A stretch of DNA of 64,000 nt from assembly GCF_001499995.1 (NCBI RefSeq), contig NZ_LQIU01000015.1:1-64000 (forward strand). Direction: 5' to 3'. Under the pieces are notes generated by a model. It was given only the letters and a program-made list of their open reading frames with translations. It searched no databases and was not told the DNA's origin. This document shows positions 45,981 to 56,223 of the stretch, in pieces. A program made the translations under genes and the position numbers. Position 1 is the first letter of the stretch. Each line of letters opens with the position of its first letter. Source of the stretch: Mycobacterium sp. IS-1496 (lineage in GTDB: Bacteria; Actinomycetota; Actinomycetes; Mycobacteriales; Mycobacteriaceae).

Positions 45981-46048
45981 TGGCCTTAGCGGCGCGGGTT
46001 TCCTACCGTCGCAAGCAGGAGCAACCCGCCCGACAGGGAGAAGCGTCA

Positions 46049-46699
46049 ATGACCCTGCCCCCGCCCGGCGCCGACGACTCGGCCGCCTGCCCCGAGGATC
46101 ACCGCGATGTGACCGGCTTCTGCCCGACGTGCGGCGCACCCCTGGATGCGCTGTCCGAGCCGGTGGGCCGCCGCCAGCGGTGGCACTCGGTCACCCGCCG
46201 GGGCGCGGTGGCCACGATCGTCGCCGCCGTCGTCGGCGTGGTGGCTCTGCTCGCCGTCGTCGACGCCGCCCGGACACACGATGTCGTCGTCGCGTCCGAA
46301 CAGGCAGCCGTCCGCGAGTGGTGGTCGACGGCGCAGTCGGCGGTCACGGACCTGCAGGAATCGCTCTACGACGCCGAGAGCTCGCTGCGCCGGATGAACG
46401 CCTCCGGGCTCGCGTCCGCCTGTCAGCGGATGCACGACTCCGCCGCCGTGGGCGTTCCGGCTCAACTGCCCTCTCCTGACCGTGATCTGACCGCGGAACT
46501 GGACGCCGCGACGGAGGACGCGCACTCGGCTGCCCACATGTGTCTGGCCGTGGTCGCGAACTCACCGCACAACTACGAAGGTGAGTTCACGGCGAATCTC
46601 GATCAGGCCGAGAAGCAGATGAGGGCCGCGATGGCGCTCGTCAACCGCATCCTGACCGGGCAGGCGCCGGCGTTCGCGCGGCTCATCGCGGCCGGGTGA
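46049..46699 (+). CDS. Zinc-ribbon single-pass membrane protein of unknown function
   Basis: 216 residues. N terminus [20 protein letters not shown] (residues about 14-33) is a zinc-ribbon-like cluster (C-x3-H then C-x2-C). A transmembrane helix follows at about 50-70 ([20 protein letters not shown]), then an extracytoplasmic helical domain with [20 protein letters not shown] and two Cys (ASACQRM, AHMCLAV). I do not recognise a named family for the outer domain. GGGAGAAG precedes ATG 46049. A DosR box upstream suggests it belongs to the dormancy set. Its 3' end overlaps the USP gene on the other strand by 17 bp. Confidence 0.8.
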   Translation: MTLPPPGADDSAACPEDHRDVTGFCPTCGAPLDALSEPVGRRQRWHSVTRRGAVATIVAAVVGVVALLAVVDAARTHDVVVASEQAAVREWWSTAQSAVTDLQESLYDAESSLRRMNASGLASACQRMHDSAAVGVPAQLPSPDRDLTAELDAATEDAHSAAHMCLAVVANSPHNYEGEFTANLDQAEKQMRAAMALVNRILTGQAPAFARLIAAG

Positions 46700-47561
46700 T
46701 GATGACGGGAACCCGGACCGCCTGCGCCACCGCGGTACTCACCGACCCCAACAGCGCGCCGGCCACCGCGCCGTGACCGCGGCTGCCGACGATGAGAAGT
46801 TGCGCGGACTCGGCCTGCTCGACCAGTCGGCGCGCGGGCTGGTCCAGTACGGTCACGCGGTGCACGGCCACCTCTGGATGGCGTCGCTGCCAGGGCGCCA
46901 GCTGTGCGCCCAACTCCCGATCGACTGCGGGGCACAACTTCTCCCAGTCGGCGCTTGGCAACTCGAACGCGCCCGGCGACCACCAGGCACGCACGACGAC
47001 CAACTCCACACCGCGCCGGCCGGCCTCCTCGAAGGCCAGTTCGGTGGCCGACTCGCAGCCCGTGGATCCGTCGTGGCCCAACACGATCGGGGCCCGGGAG
47101 TCGAGTGGGATCGGCGCCTCCGCATGGATCACCGCAACCGGGCAGTGCGCGCGGTGCACCAGTGCCGTGCTGACCGACCCCAACACCGTTCGCGCAAGCG
47201 CCCCGCGACCGCGACTGCCCACCACCACCAGCTCGGCCTTGCGCGACAGATCCACCAGTTCCACGGCGGGCGCGGCGACGAAGAACTCCGTGGACACCGG
47301 CACCGCGCCACGGGTGACGCCGTCGGCGATCTGCGCGGCGACCTCGAGAACCTGCCGCCCCATCTCGCGCTGCCAGTCGAGGATCCCGACGGGTGCCGGG
47401 ATGGCCGACCACTCCGCCATGCTCGCGGGCGCGGCATGGACCAGGGTCAGGCGCGACCTGCGCGACAGCGCCTCGCCCGCAGCCCACCGGACGGCGTGGT
47501 CCGAAGTCGGTGAACCGTCGACGCCGACAACGATGTCCGGTTCTGGCGCGCTGTCGGTCAT
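46683..47561 (-). CDS. Universal stress protein, tandem two-domain, ATP-binding type
   Basis: 292 residues starting [20 protein letters not shown]. Both domains keep the ATP motif: [20 protein letters not shown] and [20 protein letters not shown]. Typical of Rv2623/Rv1996-type dormancy USPs that bind ATP and slow growth. A strong DosR box lies 80 bp upstream. The longer frame start at 47612 lacks family similarity. Confidence 0.93.
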   Translation of the reverse strand: MTDSAPEPDIVVGVDGSPTSDHAVRWAAGEALSRRSRLTLVHAAPASMAEWSAIPAPVGILDWQREMGRQVLEVAAQIADGVTRGAVPVSTEFFVAAPAVELVDLSRKAELVVVGSRGRGALARTVLGSVSTALVHRAHCPVAVIHAEAPIPLDSRAPIVLGHDGSTGCESATELAFEEAGRRGVELVVVRAWWSPGAFELPSADWEKLCPAVDRELGAQLAPWQRRHPEVAVHRVTVLDQPARRLVEQAESAQLLIVGSRGHGAVAGALLGSVSTAVAQAVRVPVIITRPR

Positions 47562-47640
47562 CACTGATCCTCTCGGTCCGACGGGCCGCCGTCCGGGGCA
47601 CCCCATGAGCAACGCTAGGTAGGGACGGCGAACGCAGATA

Positions 47641-47654
47641 GGGACCTTCGGCCC
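47641..47654. promoter_or_regulatory. DosR box upstream of the USP gene at 47561
   Basis: GGGACCTTCGGCCC within ATAGGGACCTTCGGCCCGAA; the best consensus match of the window. Confidence 0.82.
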
Positions 47655-47664
47655 GAACTGCCGA

Positions 47665-48663
47665 TCAGGTCATCAGGATGCTGACCGCGCCGAAGTAGAT
47701 CATGATCGTCAGCAGATCCTGCACGACGGTGGACAGCGGCCCGGCACCGAACGCCGGGTCCATCCCGAGCCGGTGCAGCAGCCATGGCAGGAACAACGCC
47801 ACCAGTGTCGCGATCGCGCTGGCGCCGAGAATCGCGATGGACACGGCCGACGCCAGCGTCACGCTTCCCGTCATCACCGCGACCACCGGCCACATGAGCG
47901 CACCGAGCAACACCCCCACCGACACTCCGGTCAGCGTCTCGCGACCGGTGATGCGCCGGATGCCGACACCCACCGACAGCCCACGGATCGCCAGGGTCTC
48001 GGTCTGGGTGCCGACCGCGTCGGCGAGGTAGACGATGCCGGGGATGAAGTAGGCGACAGCGAGATTCGCGTCGAGCTGGCCTTCGAACGCCGTCATCAGC
48101 ACCGCGGACAGCATGGCCCCGAGAAGACCGAGGATCAGCCACGGCAGCCGGTGCCACAGCCGCCGCCTGACCGCTTCGACGCTCGATGACCGCGCCGTCG
48201 CCGCACCGCGCAGGAAGCCGCCGAGCCGCGCCATGTCCTCGTCGTGTTCGGCCAGCAGAACGGTCAGCAGGCGCTGCGGCGAGATCAGTCCGCGGAAGCG
48301 GCCGGCCTCGTCGACCACGGCCAGTCCCGGTTCCGCGCGCTGCACGGCCTCCCATGCCGCATGCTCCTGATCGGTGTCGGGCGCGACCACCGGCGGCTCC
48401 GGGTCCATCACGTCGCGCAGCAGTGCGCCGTCCGCGGCGCCGAACATGCGCTCGATGGTCACGATGCCCGCCAGGCGGTCCCCGTCCATCACCGCGACGG
48501 CGACGGCGCTGTCGAAGTGCCTGCCGCGCATGGCGCTCAGCGTCTCGCCGACCGGGGCTTCGGGCGCGGCCACGGGAATCCGCAGCGAGGCATGGTGTAG
48601 CGCGCGGTCAGGCGGGCCCAGGAATTCCGTTCCGTTCGCGACAACTTGCTTCGTCGGTGCCAT
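47665..48663 (-). CDS. MgtE-family divalent cation transporter with CBS domains
   Basis: 332 residues from ATG 48663 ([10 protein letters not shown]). Two CBS motifs in the first half ([20 protein letters not shown] and [20 protein letters not shown]), then the MgtE membrane domain with about five helices: [60 protein letters not shown]. It lacks the large N-terminal domain of full MgtE. Transports Mg2+ or related ions. Starts 7 bp after a USP gene in the same operon. Confidence 0.9.
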   Translation of the reverse strand: MAPTKQVVANGTEFLGPPDRALHHASLRIPVAAPEAPVGETLSAMRGRHFDSAVAVAVMDGDRLAGIVTIERMFGAADGALLRDVMDPEPPVVAPDTDQEHAAWEAVQRAEPGLAVVDEAGRFRGLISPQRLLTVLLAEHDEDMARLGGFLRGAATARSSSVEAVRRRLWHRLPWLILGLLGAMLSAVLMTAFEGQLDANLAVAYFIPGIVYLADAVGTQTETLAIRGLSVGVGIRRITGRETLTGVSVGVLLGALMWPVVAVMTGSVTLASAVSIAILGASAIATLVALFLPWLLHRLGMDPAFGAGPLSTVVQDLLTIMIYFGAVSILMT

Positions 48664-48670
48664 GCCGTCG

Positions 48671-49564
48671 TCAGGACTTGCGTGCCACGATGACCGGTAC
48701 GGAGGCAGCCTGGGCGACCGCGGAACTGACCGATCCCAGGAGCATCCCCGCGAACCCGCCGCGGCCGTGGCTGCCGACCACCACAAGCTGAGCGTTCTCG
48801 GACTGCTCCAGTAACTGTCGAACAGCTCTGTCGCGCACCACGACCCGACGCACCGTCACATCCGGATAGCGTTCCTGCCAACCCGCCAGCCGTTCGGCCA
48901 GCACCTCGTCGGCCTGCGGTTTGAAGGTCATCCACTCCTCGTTGGGGAACGCATAGATCGTCGGATCGCTCCACGCGTGGACGGCGACGAGATCGACATG
49001 TCTGCGCGATGCCTGGTCGAAGGCGATGGCCGTGGCCAGTTCGGATGCCCGTGATCCGTCGATGCCGACGACCACGGGTGCGCGCTCCCGATCGGGGGCC
49101 GAGGCCTCATCCTCGTGGATCACCGCGACCGGGCAGTGCGCGTGGTGCAGAAGACCCCGGCTCACCGAGCCCAGCAGCCGTCGTCCGATCGCGCCGAGGC
49201 CGCGGCTGCCCACCACCACCATCTCGGCGTCCTTGGACAGGTCGACCAGCGTCGACACGGTGTTGCCCGAAACGCTGCGCTGGCGCAGGGTGAGCTGGCC
49301 GGTGCCGATACCCGTGACCGCGGCCTCGGCCGCCTTCACCGCTTCGGCCTGGTTCTCACGATTCTGGTGTTCGACAGTGCGCCAGAACTCCTCCGTCGGT
49401 GGAACGTCCAGCCACATCCGCATTTCGAGATCGGGCAGCACGTGGACGAGTGTCAACGGCACATCCCGGCCGACGGCTTCCCGTGCTGCCCAGGTCACGG
49501 CTCGCAGGGCCTGTGGCGACCCGTCGACCCCCACCAGAATTCCCTGACCGGCTGATGTGGTCAT
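48671..49564 (-). CDS. Universal stress protein, tandem two-domain, ATP-binding type
   Basis: 297 residues: [20 protein letters not shown], first ATP loop [20 protein letters not shown], second domain [20 protein letters not shown] with [20 protein letters not shown]. Same layout as the USP at 46683. A DosR-box-like site at 49658 lies 94 bp upstream. First gene of the USP-mgtE operon. Confidence 0.93.
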   Translation of the reverse strand: MTTSAGQGILVGVDGSPQALRAVTWAAREAVGRDVPLTLVHVLPDLEMRMWLDVPPTEEFWRTVEHQNRENQAEAVKAAEAAVTGIGTGQLTLRQRSVSGNTVSTLVDLSKDAEMVVVGSRGLGAIGRRLLGSVSRGLLHHAHCPVAVIHEDEASAPDRERAPVVVGIDGSRASELATAIAFDQASRRHVDLVAVHAWSDPTIYAFPNEEWMTFKPQADEVLAERLAGWQERYPDVTVRRVVVRDRAVRQLLEQSENAQLVVVGSHGRGGFAGMLLGSVSSAVAQAASVPVIVARKS

Positions 49565-49657
49565 CTCGCCTCCCCGCTGATCCGTGATCTATGCCGACGT
49601 TAGGACGTCGGTGGCCGGATGCGCAGAGGCGTTGGTCACCACGTCCGCACGCGGGGG

Positions 49658-49671
49658 AGGACCAAAGACCC
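49658..49671. promoter_or_regulatory. DosR box between divergent USP genes
   Basis: AGGACCAAAGACCC, two mismatches to the consensus, between USP genes starting at 49564 (minus) and 49751 (plus). Confidence 0.5.
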
Positions 49672-49750
49672 GAGCCGGCGGGCCGAACGACTCCGTCGGC
49701 GGTGCCGTCCGTCCCATACCCTCGTACCGCGCTGCAGATTGGGAGTTCCG

Positions 49751-50566
49751 ATGGATACGACACATCCGATTCGGCCGGTCGTCGTGGGAGTGGACGGCTC
49801 ACAGGCCGCGCTCGATGCCGTGAGGTGGGCGGTCGACGAAGCCGCCGCGCGTTCCGCGCCGCTGCGCCTGGTGCACGCCACGGGTGTGACGCGACAACCG
49901 GGTCAGTCCGACGACGAATTCCGGCTGGAACGCGAATACGCCGAGACGGTGCTCCGGGCGGCATCGACCGCGGCGAAGTCCTCAGGCCGGGACGTCGACG
50001 TCGAAACGGACATCCTCTGGGGCGCTCCGGAGGGCGAACTCCTCGCCGAGTCCCTTCGCGCGCAGATGATCTGCGTCGGATCGGTGGGCATCGGTGCGGT
50101 CGCCAACGTCGTCCTGGGTTCGACCGCCGTCACGGTCTCGACCCAGGCGCTCTGTTGTGTCGCGGTGCTGCGGGGAGGCGCCACTCCCGCGGGCGACGGC
50201 TGGCTGGCGGTCGCCACCGATGCCACGCCGGAAAGCGAGTGCGTCGTCACGGGCGCGTTGGACGAGGCCCGGTTACGCGGGTCCTCCGTGGTGATCGTCG
50301 GAGTTCGCCGGTGGGAGTCGCACGAACCCAGCCGCGACGAGTTGGACCGCCACACAACGGAATCGACGCGGCACTACCCGGATGTGCACACGGACGTGGT
50401 GCCGACCAGGGACACCATCGTGCGGTACCTGGCCCACCAGCGGGAGCGCGACATCGACATGGTGGTCATCGGTGCTGCCGACGCGGAAGCGGTGGCCGAC
50501 ATCGTCGGTCCGCACGGCGCACTGTTCGACGGCGGCAGGCGGCACTCAGTGCTCGTGGTCCGCTGA
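49751..50566 (+). CDS. Universal stress protein, Rv3134c-like
   Basis: 271 residues. First USP domain complete: VVVGVDGSQAALDAVRWAVD and ATP loop MICVGSVGIGAVANVVLGST. The second domain is shortened and lacks the Gly-Ser loop (VIGAADAEAVADIVGPHGAL). This arrangement resembles Rv3134c, the USP co-transcribed with devR in M. tuberculosis. It is the intact paralogue of the truncated gene at 43177. Overlaps the acetyltransferase gene by one base (TGATG). Confidence 0.9.
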   Translation: MDTTHPIRPVVVGVDGSQAALDAVRWAVDEAAARSAPLRLVHATGVTRQPGQSDDEFRLEREYAETVLRAASTAAKSSGRDVDVETDILWGAPEGELLAESLRAQMICVGSVGIGAVANVVLGSTAVTVSTQALCCVAVLRGGATPAGDGWLAVATDATPESECVVTGALDEARLRGSSVVIVGVRRWESHEPSRDELDRHTTESTRHYPDVHTDVVPTRDTIVRYLAHQRERDIDMVVIGAADAEAVADIVGPHGALFDGGRRHSVLVVR

Positions 50567-51105
50567 TGTCAGTCCCGCCGGAGGCTTCGCGCACGGGTCT
50601 CGAATTACCCGCCACCGCAGCACTTCTCGACGGCAGCGTGGTCACCCTCCGGCGCGTCACAGACGCCGACGGCGCAGCGATCAGGGCGATGGCTCGCGGC
50701 CTCACCGAGCGGGAGCGATACTTGCGGTTCTTCACCGCGCATCCCCAGCACATCGACCAGTGGGTGAGCGTCCTGGTCGAGACATCAGCGGACCGATTCA
50801 CTCTCGCGGCGTTCGACGAGGACACGCTGCTCGGCGTGGCCAACTACGTCGAAACGGCCCGCCCCGGCTACGCGGAGGTCGCGATCGTGGTCGCCCACGG
50901 TGAACACCATCGCGGCGTCGGGACCGTCCTGCTCGACGCGCTGGGCCGTATCGCCCGGGCCAACGGCCAACGCTGTTTCATCGCCGACGTCCTCGCCGAG
51001 AATCACGAGATGCAGACGGTGCTCACCGATTCCGGCTGGCCGTGCCGCCGTCACCTCGAGGGTGCGGTGGTCTCGGTCGAGGTGGATCTCGGGCGCACGC
51101 CCTGA
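50566..51105 (+). CDS. GNAT-family acetyltransferase
   Basis: 179 residues. LLDGSVVTLRRVTDADGAAI at the start of the domain, GLTERERYLRFFTAHP, then EVAIVVAHGEHHRGVGTVLL, the acetyl-CoA binding region (Q/RxxGxG/A type: HHRGVGTVLL). The N-terminal RYLRFF element is shared with protein lysine acetyltransferases of the Pat type, but there is no cNMP domain. Coupled to the USP gene at 49751; a USP acetylating role is possible (mycobacterial Pat acetylates a USP) but only inferred. Confidence 0.88.
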   Translation: MSVPPEASRTGLELPATAALLDGSVVTLRRVTDADGAAIRAMARGLTERERYLRFFTAHPQHIDQWVSVLVETSADRFTLAAFDEDTLLGVANYVETARPGYAEVAIVVAHGEHHRGVGTVLLDALGRIARANGQRCFIADVLAENHEMQTVLTDSGWPCRRHLEGAVVSVEVDLGRTP

Positions 51106-51109
51106 TCGG

Positions 51110-52102
51110 TCACACGAGGACAGATCCGTCCAGCCACGTCGCCAGCTCGCCCAGCGGACGTCGCGGTGTCGCGGGCAGCGGATCGGCATTGACCGGCGCC
51201 CATCCGACGCGCAGCAGGATCTGCGGATACACGAGGTCGTCGAACACGTCGTCGCGGATCGCCTCGCGCGTCGCGCGGATCTCGAGCGGCTCGGTGATCG
51301 GGCACGTCGCCAGCCCCAGCGTCGTCGCGGTGAGCATGACGAGGCTGGCCGCCTCGCCTGCGCGCAACCGGCCCATGACATCGTCGGTCGCGGTCCCCAG
51401 CGCAACGACGACACCGCTGTCGCGCGACGCCTCCGCGCCCGCCGGCTGCTTAAGCGCCGTACCGGCGAACCACCGTGCGGGTACCGCGGCCGCCGGGTCG
51501 GATGCCGGGCTGTTGCGCGCGGGCACCCCCACCGTCGACGCGTGACGTCCGGTCCAGGCGGCCAGTTCCTCCGCATAGTCCGGATCCGCCGCGTGCTGTC
51601 CGACCGCCAGCGCGAGCGCGGCCCGGAAGGCGGGTGTCATCTCGACGCGCCGCATGGTCACCCCCGCGCGGGCGGCGCGTGACCCCATCAGCGCGATGTC
51701 TCCCATCGAAACCGGCCAGTCGCTGAAGTGCCGCCGGTCGGTGCGCCGGCGCGGGATCGCCGCGGCGAGGGCGATGTCGGACTCACTCGGCGTATGCGAG
51801 TGCAGTTCCAGAGACGCGAGGTGCGAGGGTTCGGCCGGGTTCGGCAGGCGGTGGATCTTGGGTGGCCAGCCGAGCGCGGTGAGCGCCACCGCGCAGTGGT
51901 TGAGCGCCGCGCCGCAGCTGACGATGAGCTCCCGCGCGTCGGGATCGGTGTGCGCCAGCTGTAGCGACTGATCGGCGTACAGATGCACGCTGTGGGTGCC
52001 CACCTGCCAGTGCCACGGTTGAGAGTTGTGGATGGAGGGTGCGCGGTTGGCCAGGCTGAGGGCCGTACGCAGGGTGTCGGCGCCGGGCGACCGAACGGTC
52101 AT
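51110..52102 (-). CDS. Acg-type nitroreductase-family protein (copy 3)
   Basis: 330 residues from ATG 52102 (MTVRSPGADT). LANRAPSIHNSQPWHWQVGT, LIVSCGAALNHCAVALTALG, AAIPRRRTDRRHFSDWPVSM, TTLGLATCPITEPLEIRATR, LPATPRRPLGELATWLDGS. Strongly similar to copy 2 at 35191, so one is probably a duplicate of the other. Tandem DosR boxes at 52162-52198 precede it; it closes the dormancy island. Confidence 0.9.
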   Translation of the reverse strand: MTVRSPGADTLRTALSLANRAPSIHNSQPWHWQVGTHSVHLYADQSLQLAHTDPDARELIVSCGAALNHCAVALTALGWPPKIHRLPNPAEPSHLASLELHSHTPSESDIALAAAIPRRRTDRRHFSDWPVSMGDIALMGSRAARAGVTMRRVEMTPAFRAALALAVGQHAADPDYAEELAAWTGRHASTVGVPARNSPASDPAAAVPARWFAGTALKQPAGAEASRDSGVVVALGTATDDVMGRLRAGEAASLVMLTATTLGLATCPITEPLEIRATREAIRDDVFDDLVYPQILLRVGWAPVNADPLPATPRRPLGELATWLDGSVLV

Positions 52103-52161
52103 GATCGTGCCTCTCGGGAGGGTGTTCCCACCACGGTGCCGCGGGCGACGGTTTGCCGACA

Positions 52162-52198
52162 GAGACGAAGGTCCCGATTCGGGTGGGACCTTTACGCT
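52162..52198. promoter_or_regulatory. Tandem DosR boxes upstream of acg copy 3
   Basis: On the minus strand GGGACCTTCGTCTC (plus 52162-52175) is 60 bp before the start; a second half-conserved site is at 52185-52198, 23 bp apart. The two inner half sites also form a hairpin, AAGGTCCC/GGGACCTT (52168-52192). Confidence 0.65.
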
Positions 52199-52260
52199 TC
52201 TCGCGGTCGTCACCGGTCCGGCGGCTGCGGCGCCCGGCAGATGCGCTGATCGGCGTGATT

Positions 52261-52288
52261 TTGGGCAGCCCACCCGAGCGGGTAGTAT
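52261..52288 (+). promoter_or_regulatory. Probable promoter of the infA-rpoA operon
   Basis: TTGGGC (52261-52266), 16-bp spacer, TAGTAT (52283-52288): plausible -35/-10 pair for the housekeeping sigma factor. The leader to infA would be about 165 nt. Confidence 0.45.
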
Positions 52289-52458
52289 TGACCAACGGTG
52301 CGGTGCCCGCGCCGGCTCTTGCGTGCCTCTGGTTTCCGGAATATCCGACTACCGGCTCACGTTTCGTGGTCGGAGCGCAACTGTGCCAGTGCAGTGTGTC
52401 GCCGATTCGGCGGCAGGCGCCGAACAACCAGAAGACAACGGAGGATCTCCGAAAAGTT

Positions 52459-52680
52459 ATGGCAAAGAAAGACGGTGCCATAGAGGTCGAGGGTCGCGTG
52501 GTCGAACCCCTGCCCAATGCGATGTTCCGCATTGAGCTGGAGAACGGTCACAAGGTCCTCGCCCACATCAGCGGCAAGATGCGGCAGCACTACATCCGCA
52601 TCCTGCCCGAGGACCGCGTCGTGGTGGAGCTGTCTCCGTACGACCTGTCCCGGGGCCGCATCGTGTATCGGTACAAGTAA
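52459..52680 (+). CDS. infA: Translation initiation factor IF-1
   Basis: 73 residues: [53 protein letters not shown]. Complete OB-fold protein of normal size that binds the ribosomal A site at initiation. GGAGG is found 14-18 nt before the ATG. First gene of infA-rpmJ-rpsM-rpsK-rpsD-rpoA-rplQ. Confidence 0.99.
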
Positions 52681-52715
52681 ACCCAGACAGAACGACCAAG
52701 AAGGATCTGCACGCC

Positions 52716-52829
52716 GTGAAGGTGAACCCGAGCGTCAAGCCCATCTGCGACAAGTGCAGGGTGATCCGTCGGCATGGGCGGGTCATGGTGATCTGCTCCG
52801 ACCCCCGCCACAAGCAGCGGCAGGGCTGA
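52716..52829 (+). CDS. rpmJ: 50S ribosomal protein L36
   Basis: 37 residues from GTG 52716: [20 protein letters not shown], then [15 protein letters not shown]. Zinc-ribbon (C+) form with C-x2-C, Cys and His ligands in place, so a zinc-dependent L36, in contrast to the zinc-free paralogue used in zinc starvation. AAGGA lies upstream. Confidence 0.97.
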
Positions 52830-53000
52830 TCCCGGCCCGGCTCCAACGCCGGCCGCACCCTCGAACAACTGAATGCTGACCTCCCAGTACCACCGAACAG
52901 ATTGGCTGCTCGGACACGCCCGGACGGAGGCCGGGCCCCGCCACCACGGCGGGATCGGACTGGGAAAAGACCTCCGCAAAGAAGAAGGAATGGCACACCC

Positions 53001-53375
53001 ATGGCCCGACTAGTGGGCGTTGACCTCCCGCGCGACAAGCGCATGGAGATCGCACTGACCTATATCTACGGCGTCGGCCGTACCCGCTCCCAGGAGATCC
53101 TGGAGGCGACCGGCATCGACCGGGATCTGCGCACCAAGGACCTCACCGACGATCAGGTCACCCAGCTGCGCGACTACATCGAAGCGAACCTGAAGGTGGA
53201 GGGCGACCTGCGCCGCGAGGTGCAGGCGGACATCCGCCGCAAGATCGAGATCGGCTGCTACCAGGGCCTGCGGCACCGTCGCGGCCTGCCGGTGCGCGGC
53301 CAGCGGACCAAGACCAACGCGCGCACCCGCAAGGGCCCGAAGCGCACCATCGCCGGCAAGAAGAAGGCCAGGTAA
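53001..53375 (+). CDS. rpsM: 30S ribosomal protein S13
   Basis: 124 residues, [60 protein letters not shown], basic tail KKKAR. GAAGGA precedes the ATG. Follows rpmJ after 171 bp that carry no other gene. Confidence 0.99.
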   Translation: MARLVGVDLPRDKRMEIALTYIYGVGRTRSQEILEATGIDRDLRTKDLTDDQVTQLRDYIEANLKVEGDLRREVQADIRRKIEIGCYQGLRHRRGLPVRGQRTKTNARTRKGPKRTIAGKKKAR

Positions 53376-53379
53376 GTAG

Positions 53380-53796
53380 ATGCCACCGAAGAAAGCCGCC
53401 GCTTCCTCCGCGAAGAAGGGGCAGAAGACCCGCCGCAGGGAAAAGAAGAACGTCCCGCACGGCGCCGCACACATCAAGAGCACGTTCAACAACACGATCG
53501 TGTCGATCACCGATCCCCAGGGCAACGTCATCGCCTGGGCGTCGTCGGGTCACGTCGGCTTCAAGGGGTCGCGTAAGTCGACGCCGTTCGCCGCGCAGTT
53601 GGCCGCCGAGAACGCCGCCCGCAAGGCCCAGGAGCACGGGGTCAAGAAGGTCGACGTGTTCGTGAAGGGGCCCGGTTCGGGCCGCGAGACCGCCATCCGC
53701 TCGCTGCAGGCCGCCGGCCTCGAGGTCGGCGCCATCGCCGACGTCACGCCGCAGCCGCACAACGGTTGCCGTCCGCCCAAGCGGCGCCGGGTCTAG
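53380..53796 (+). CDS. rpsK: 30S ribosomal protein S11
   Basis: 138 residues: basic start, then [78 protein letters not shown]. Complete and of normal size; 4 bp after rpsM. Confidence 0.99.
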   Translation: MPPKKAAASSAKKGQKTRRREKKNVPHGAAHIKSTFNNTIVSITDPQGNVIAWASSGHVGFKGSRKSTPFAAQLAAENAARKAQEHGVKKVDVFVKGPGSGRETAIRSLQAAGLEVGAIADVTPQPHNGCRPPKRRRV

Positions 53797-53816
53797 GGGA
53801 GAGGGAACCAACACTC

Positions 53817-54422
53817 ATGGCTCGTTACACCGGACCTGCCACCCGCAAGTCGCGCCGTCTCGGCGTCGACCTCGTCGGTGGTGATCAATCGTTCGAGAAG
53901 CGCCCCTACCCGCCCGGCCAGCACGGCCGCGCGCGGATCAAGGAGAGCGAATACCGCACCCAGCTGCAGGAGAAGCAGAAGGCCCGCTTCACCTACGGCG
54001 TGCTGGAGAAGCAGTTCCGTCGCTACTACGACGAGGCGAACCGGCAGCCCGGCAAGACCGGCGACAACCTGCTGCGCATCCTCGAGAGCCGGCTGGACAA
54101 CGTCGTGTACCGCGCCGGCCTGGCGCGCACCCGCCGGATGGCCCGTCAGCTGGTCAGCCACGGACACTTCACCGTCAACGGCGTCAAGGTCGACATCCCC
54201 AGCTACCGGGTGTCGCAGTACGACATCATCGACGTCAAGGAGAAGTCGCTGAACACCGATCCGTTCGTGATCGCGCGGGAGACCGCGGGTGACCGGCCGA
54301 TCCCGTCGTGGCTGCAGGTCATCGGCGAACGTCAGCGCATCCTCGTCCACCAGCTGCCCGAGCGCGCACAGATCGACGTGCCGCTGACCGAGCAGCTGAT
54401 CGTCGAGCTCTACTCGAAGTAA
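53817..54422 (+). CDS. rpsD: 30S ribosomal protein S4
   Basis: 201 residues, start MARYTGPATRKSRRLGVDLV. S4 core and S4 RNA-binding domain (RLDNVVYRAGLARTRRMARQ, LVSHGHFTVNGVKVDIPSYR). No zinc Cys cluster at the N terminus (zinc-free form, as in other mycobacteria). GGAGAGGG precedes the ATG. Confidence 0.99.
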   Translation: MARYTGPATRKSRRLGVDLVGGDQSFEKRPYPPGQHGRARIKESEYRTQLQEKQKARFTYGVLEKQFRRYYDEANRQPGKTGDNLLRILESRLDNVVYRAGLARTRRMARQLVSHGHFTVNGVKVDIPSYRVSQYDIIDVKEKSLNTDPFVIARETAGDRPIPSWLQVIGERQRILVHQLPERAQIDVPLTEQLIVELYSK

Positions 54423-55550
<1,128 letters not shown>

Positions 55551-55613
55551 AGAGAACATTCCGTCCCGGTCCTACCTGATACGGGGGCCGGCCCCATTGA
55601 GGAGACAGTCGCA

Positions 55614-56219
55614 ATGCCCAAGCCCACAAAGGGCCCCCGCCTCGGCGGGTCGTCCAGCCACCAGAAGGCGCTCCTGGCCAACCTGGCCACGTCGCTCTTC
55701 GAGCACGGCCGCATCAAGACGACCGAGCCGAAGGCGCGGGCGTTGCGGCCCTACGCGGAGAAGCTGATCACCCACGCCAAGAAGGGCACGCTGCACAACC
55801 GGCGTGAGGTGCTCAAGAAGATCCGCGACAAGGACGTCGTGCACACGCTGTTCGCCGAGATCGGCCCGTTCTTCGCCGACCGCGAGGGCGGCTACACCCG
55901 CATCATCAAGGTCGAGCCGCGCAAGGGCGACAACGCCCCGATGGCGGTCATCGAGCTGGTGCGGGAGAAGACGGTGACGTCGGAGGCCAATAGGGCCCGC
56001 CGCGTGGGTGCCTCGAAGCAGACCGCTCCGGTGGCCGCCGCTGCGGCGCCGCAGGCGTCGGTCGAGCCCGAGGCCGCCGAGGGTCCCGACACCGACGATT
56101 CGGCGGCGGTCGAGGCCGATGTGGTGACCGAAGCGGAGGACACCACGGCTTCGGAGGCGTCGCGGTCGACCGAGACCGACGACCCCACCACCGAGGGTTC
56201 GGACGCTGACAAGTCCTAG
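55614..56219 (+). CDS. rplQ: 50S ribosomal protein L17 with long acidic tail
   Basis: 201 residues. Residues 1-120 are the L17 core: [54 protein letters not shown]. From about residue 125 an Ala/Glu/Asp/Thr-rich low-complexity tail runs to the end ([20 protein letters not shown]); mycobacterial L17 commonly has such a tail, here about 75 residues. GAGGAG precedes the ATG. Confidence 0.98.
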   Translation: MPKPTKGPRLGGSSSHQKALLANLATSLFEHGRIKTTEPKARALRPYAEKLITHAKKGTLHNRREVLKKIRDKDVVHTLFAEIGPFFADREGGYTRIIKVEPRKGDNAPMAVIELVREKTVTSEANRARRVGASKQTAPVAAAAAPQASVEPEAAEGPDTDDSAAVEADVVTEAEDTTASEASRSTETDDPTTEGSDADKS

Positions 56220-56223
56220 CGAC

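Larger units (their letters stand above)
52103..52458 (+). other. 356-bp gap between the dormancy island and infA
   Basis: No convincing gene. The left third holds the DosR sites of acg copy 3; the middle holds the probable infA promoter (52261-52288); the rest is the infA leader of about 160 nt. The leader ends in GGAGGATCTCC just before the infA start. I see no riboswitch that I can name. Confidence 0.5.

Noticed and set aside
52168..52192. AAGGTCCC/GGGACCTT hairpin as a transcription terminator
   Set aside because: It lies in a promoter region between divergent genes, 66 bp upstream of acg copy 3; half sites fit DosR boxes better than a terminator.
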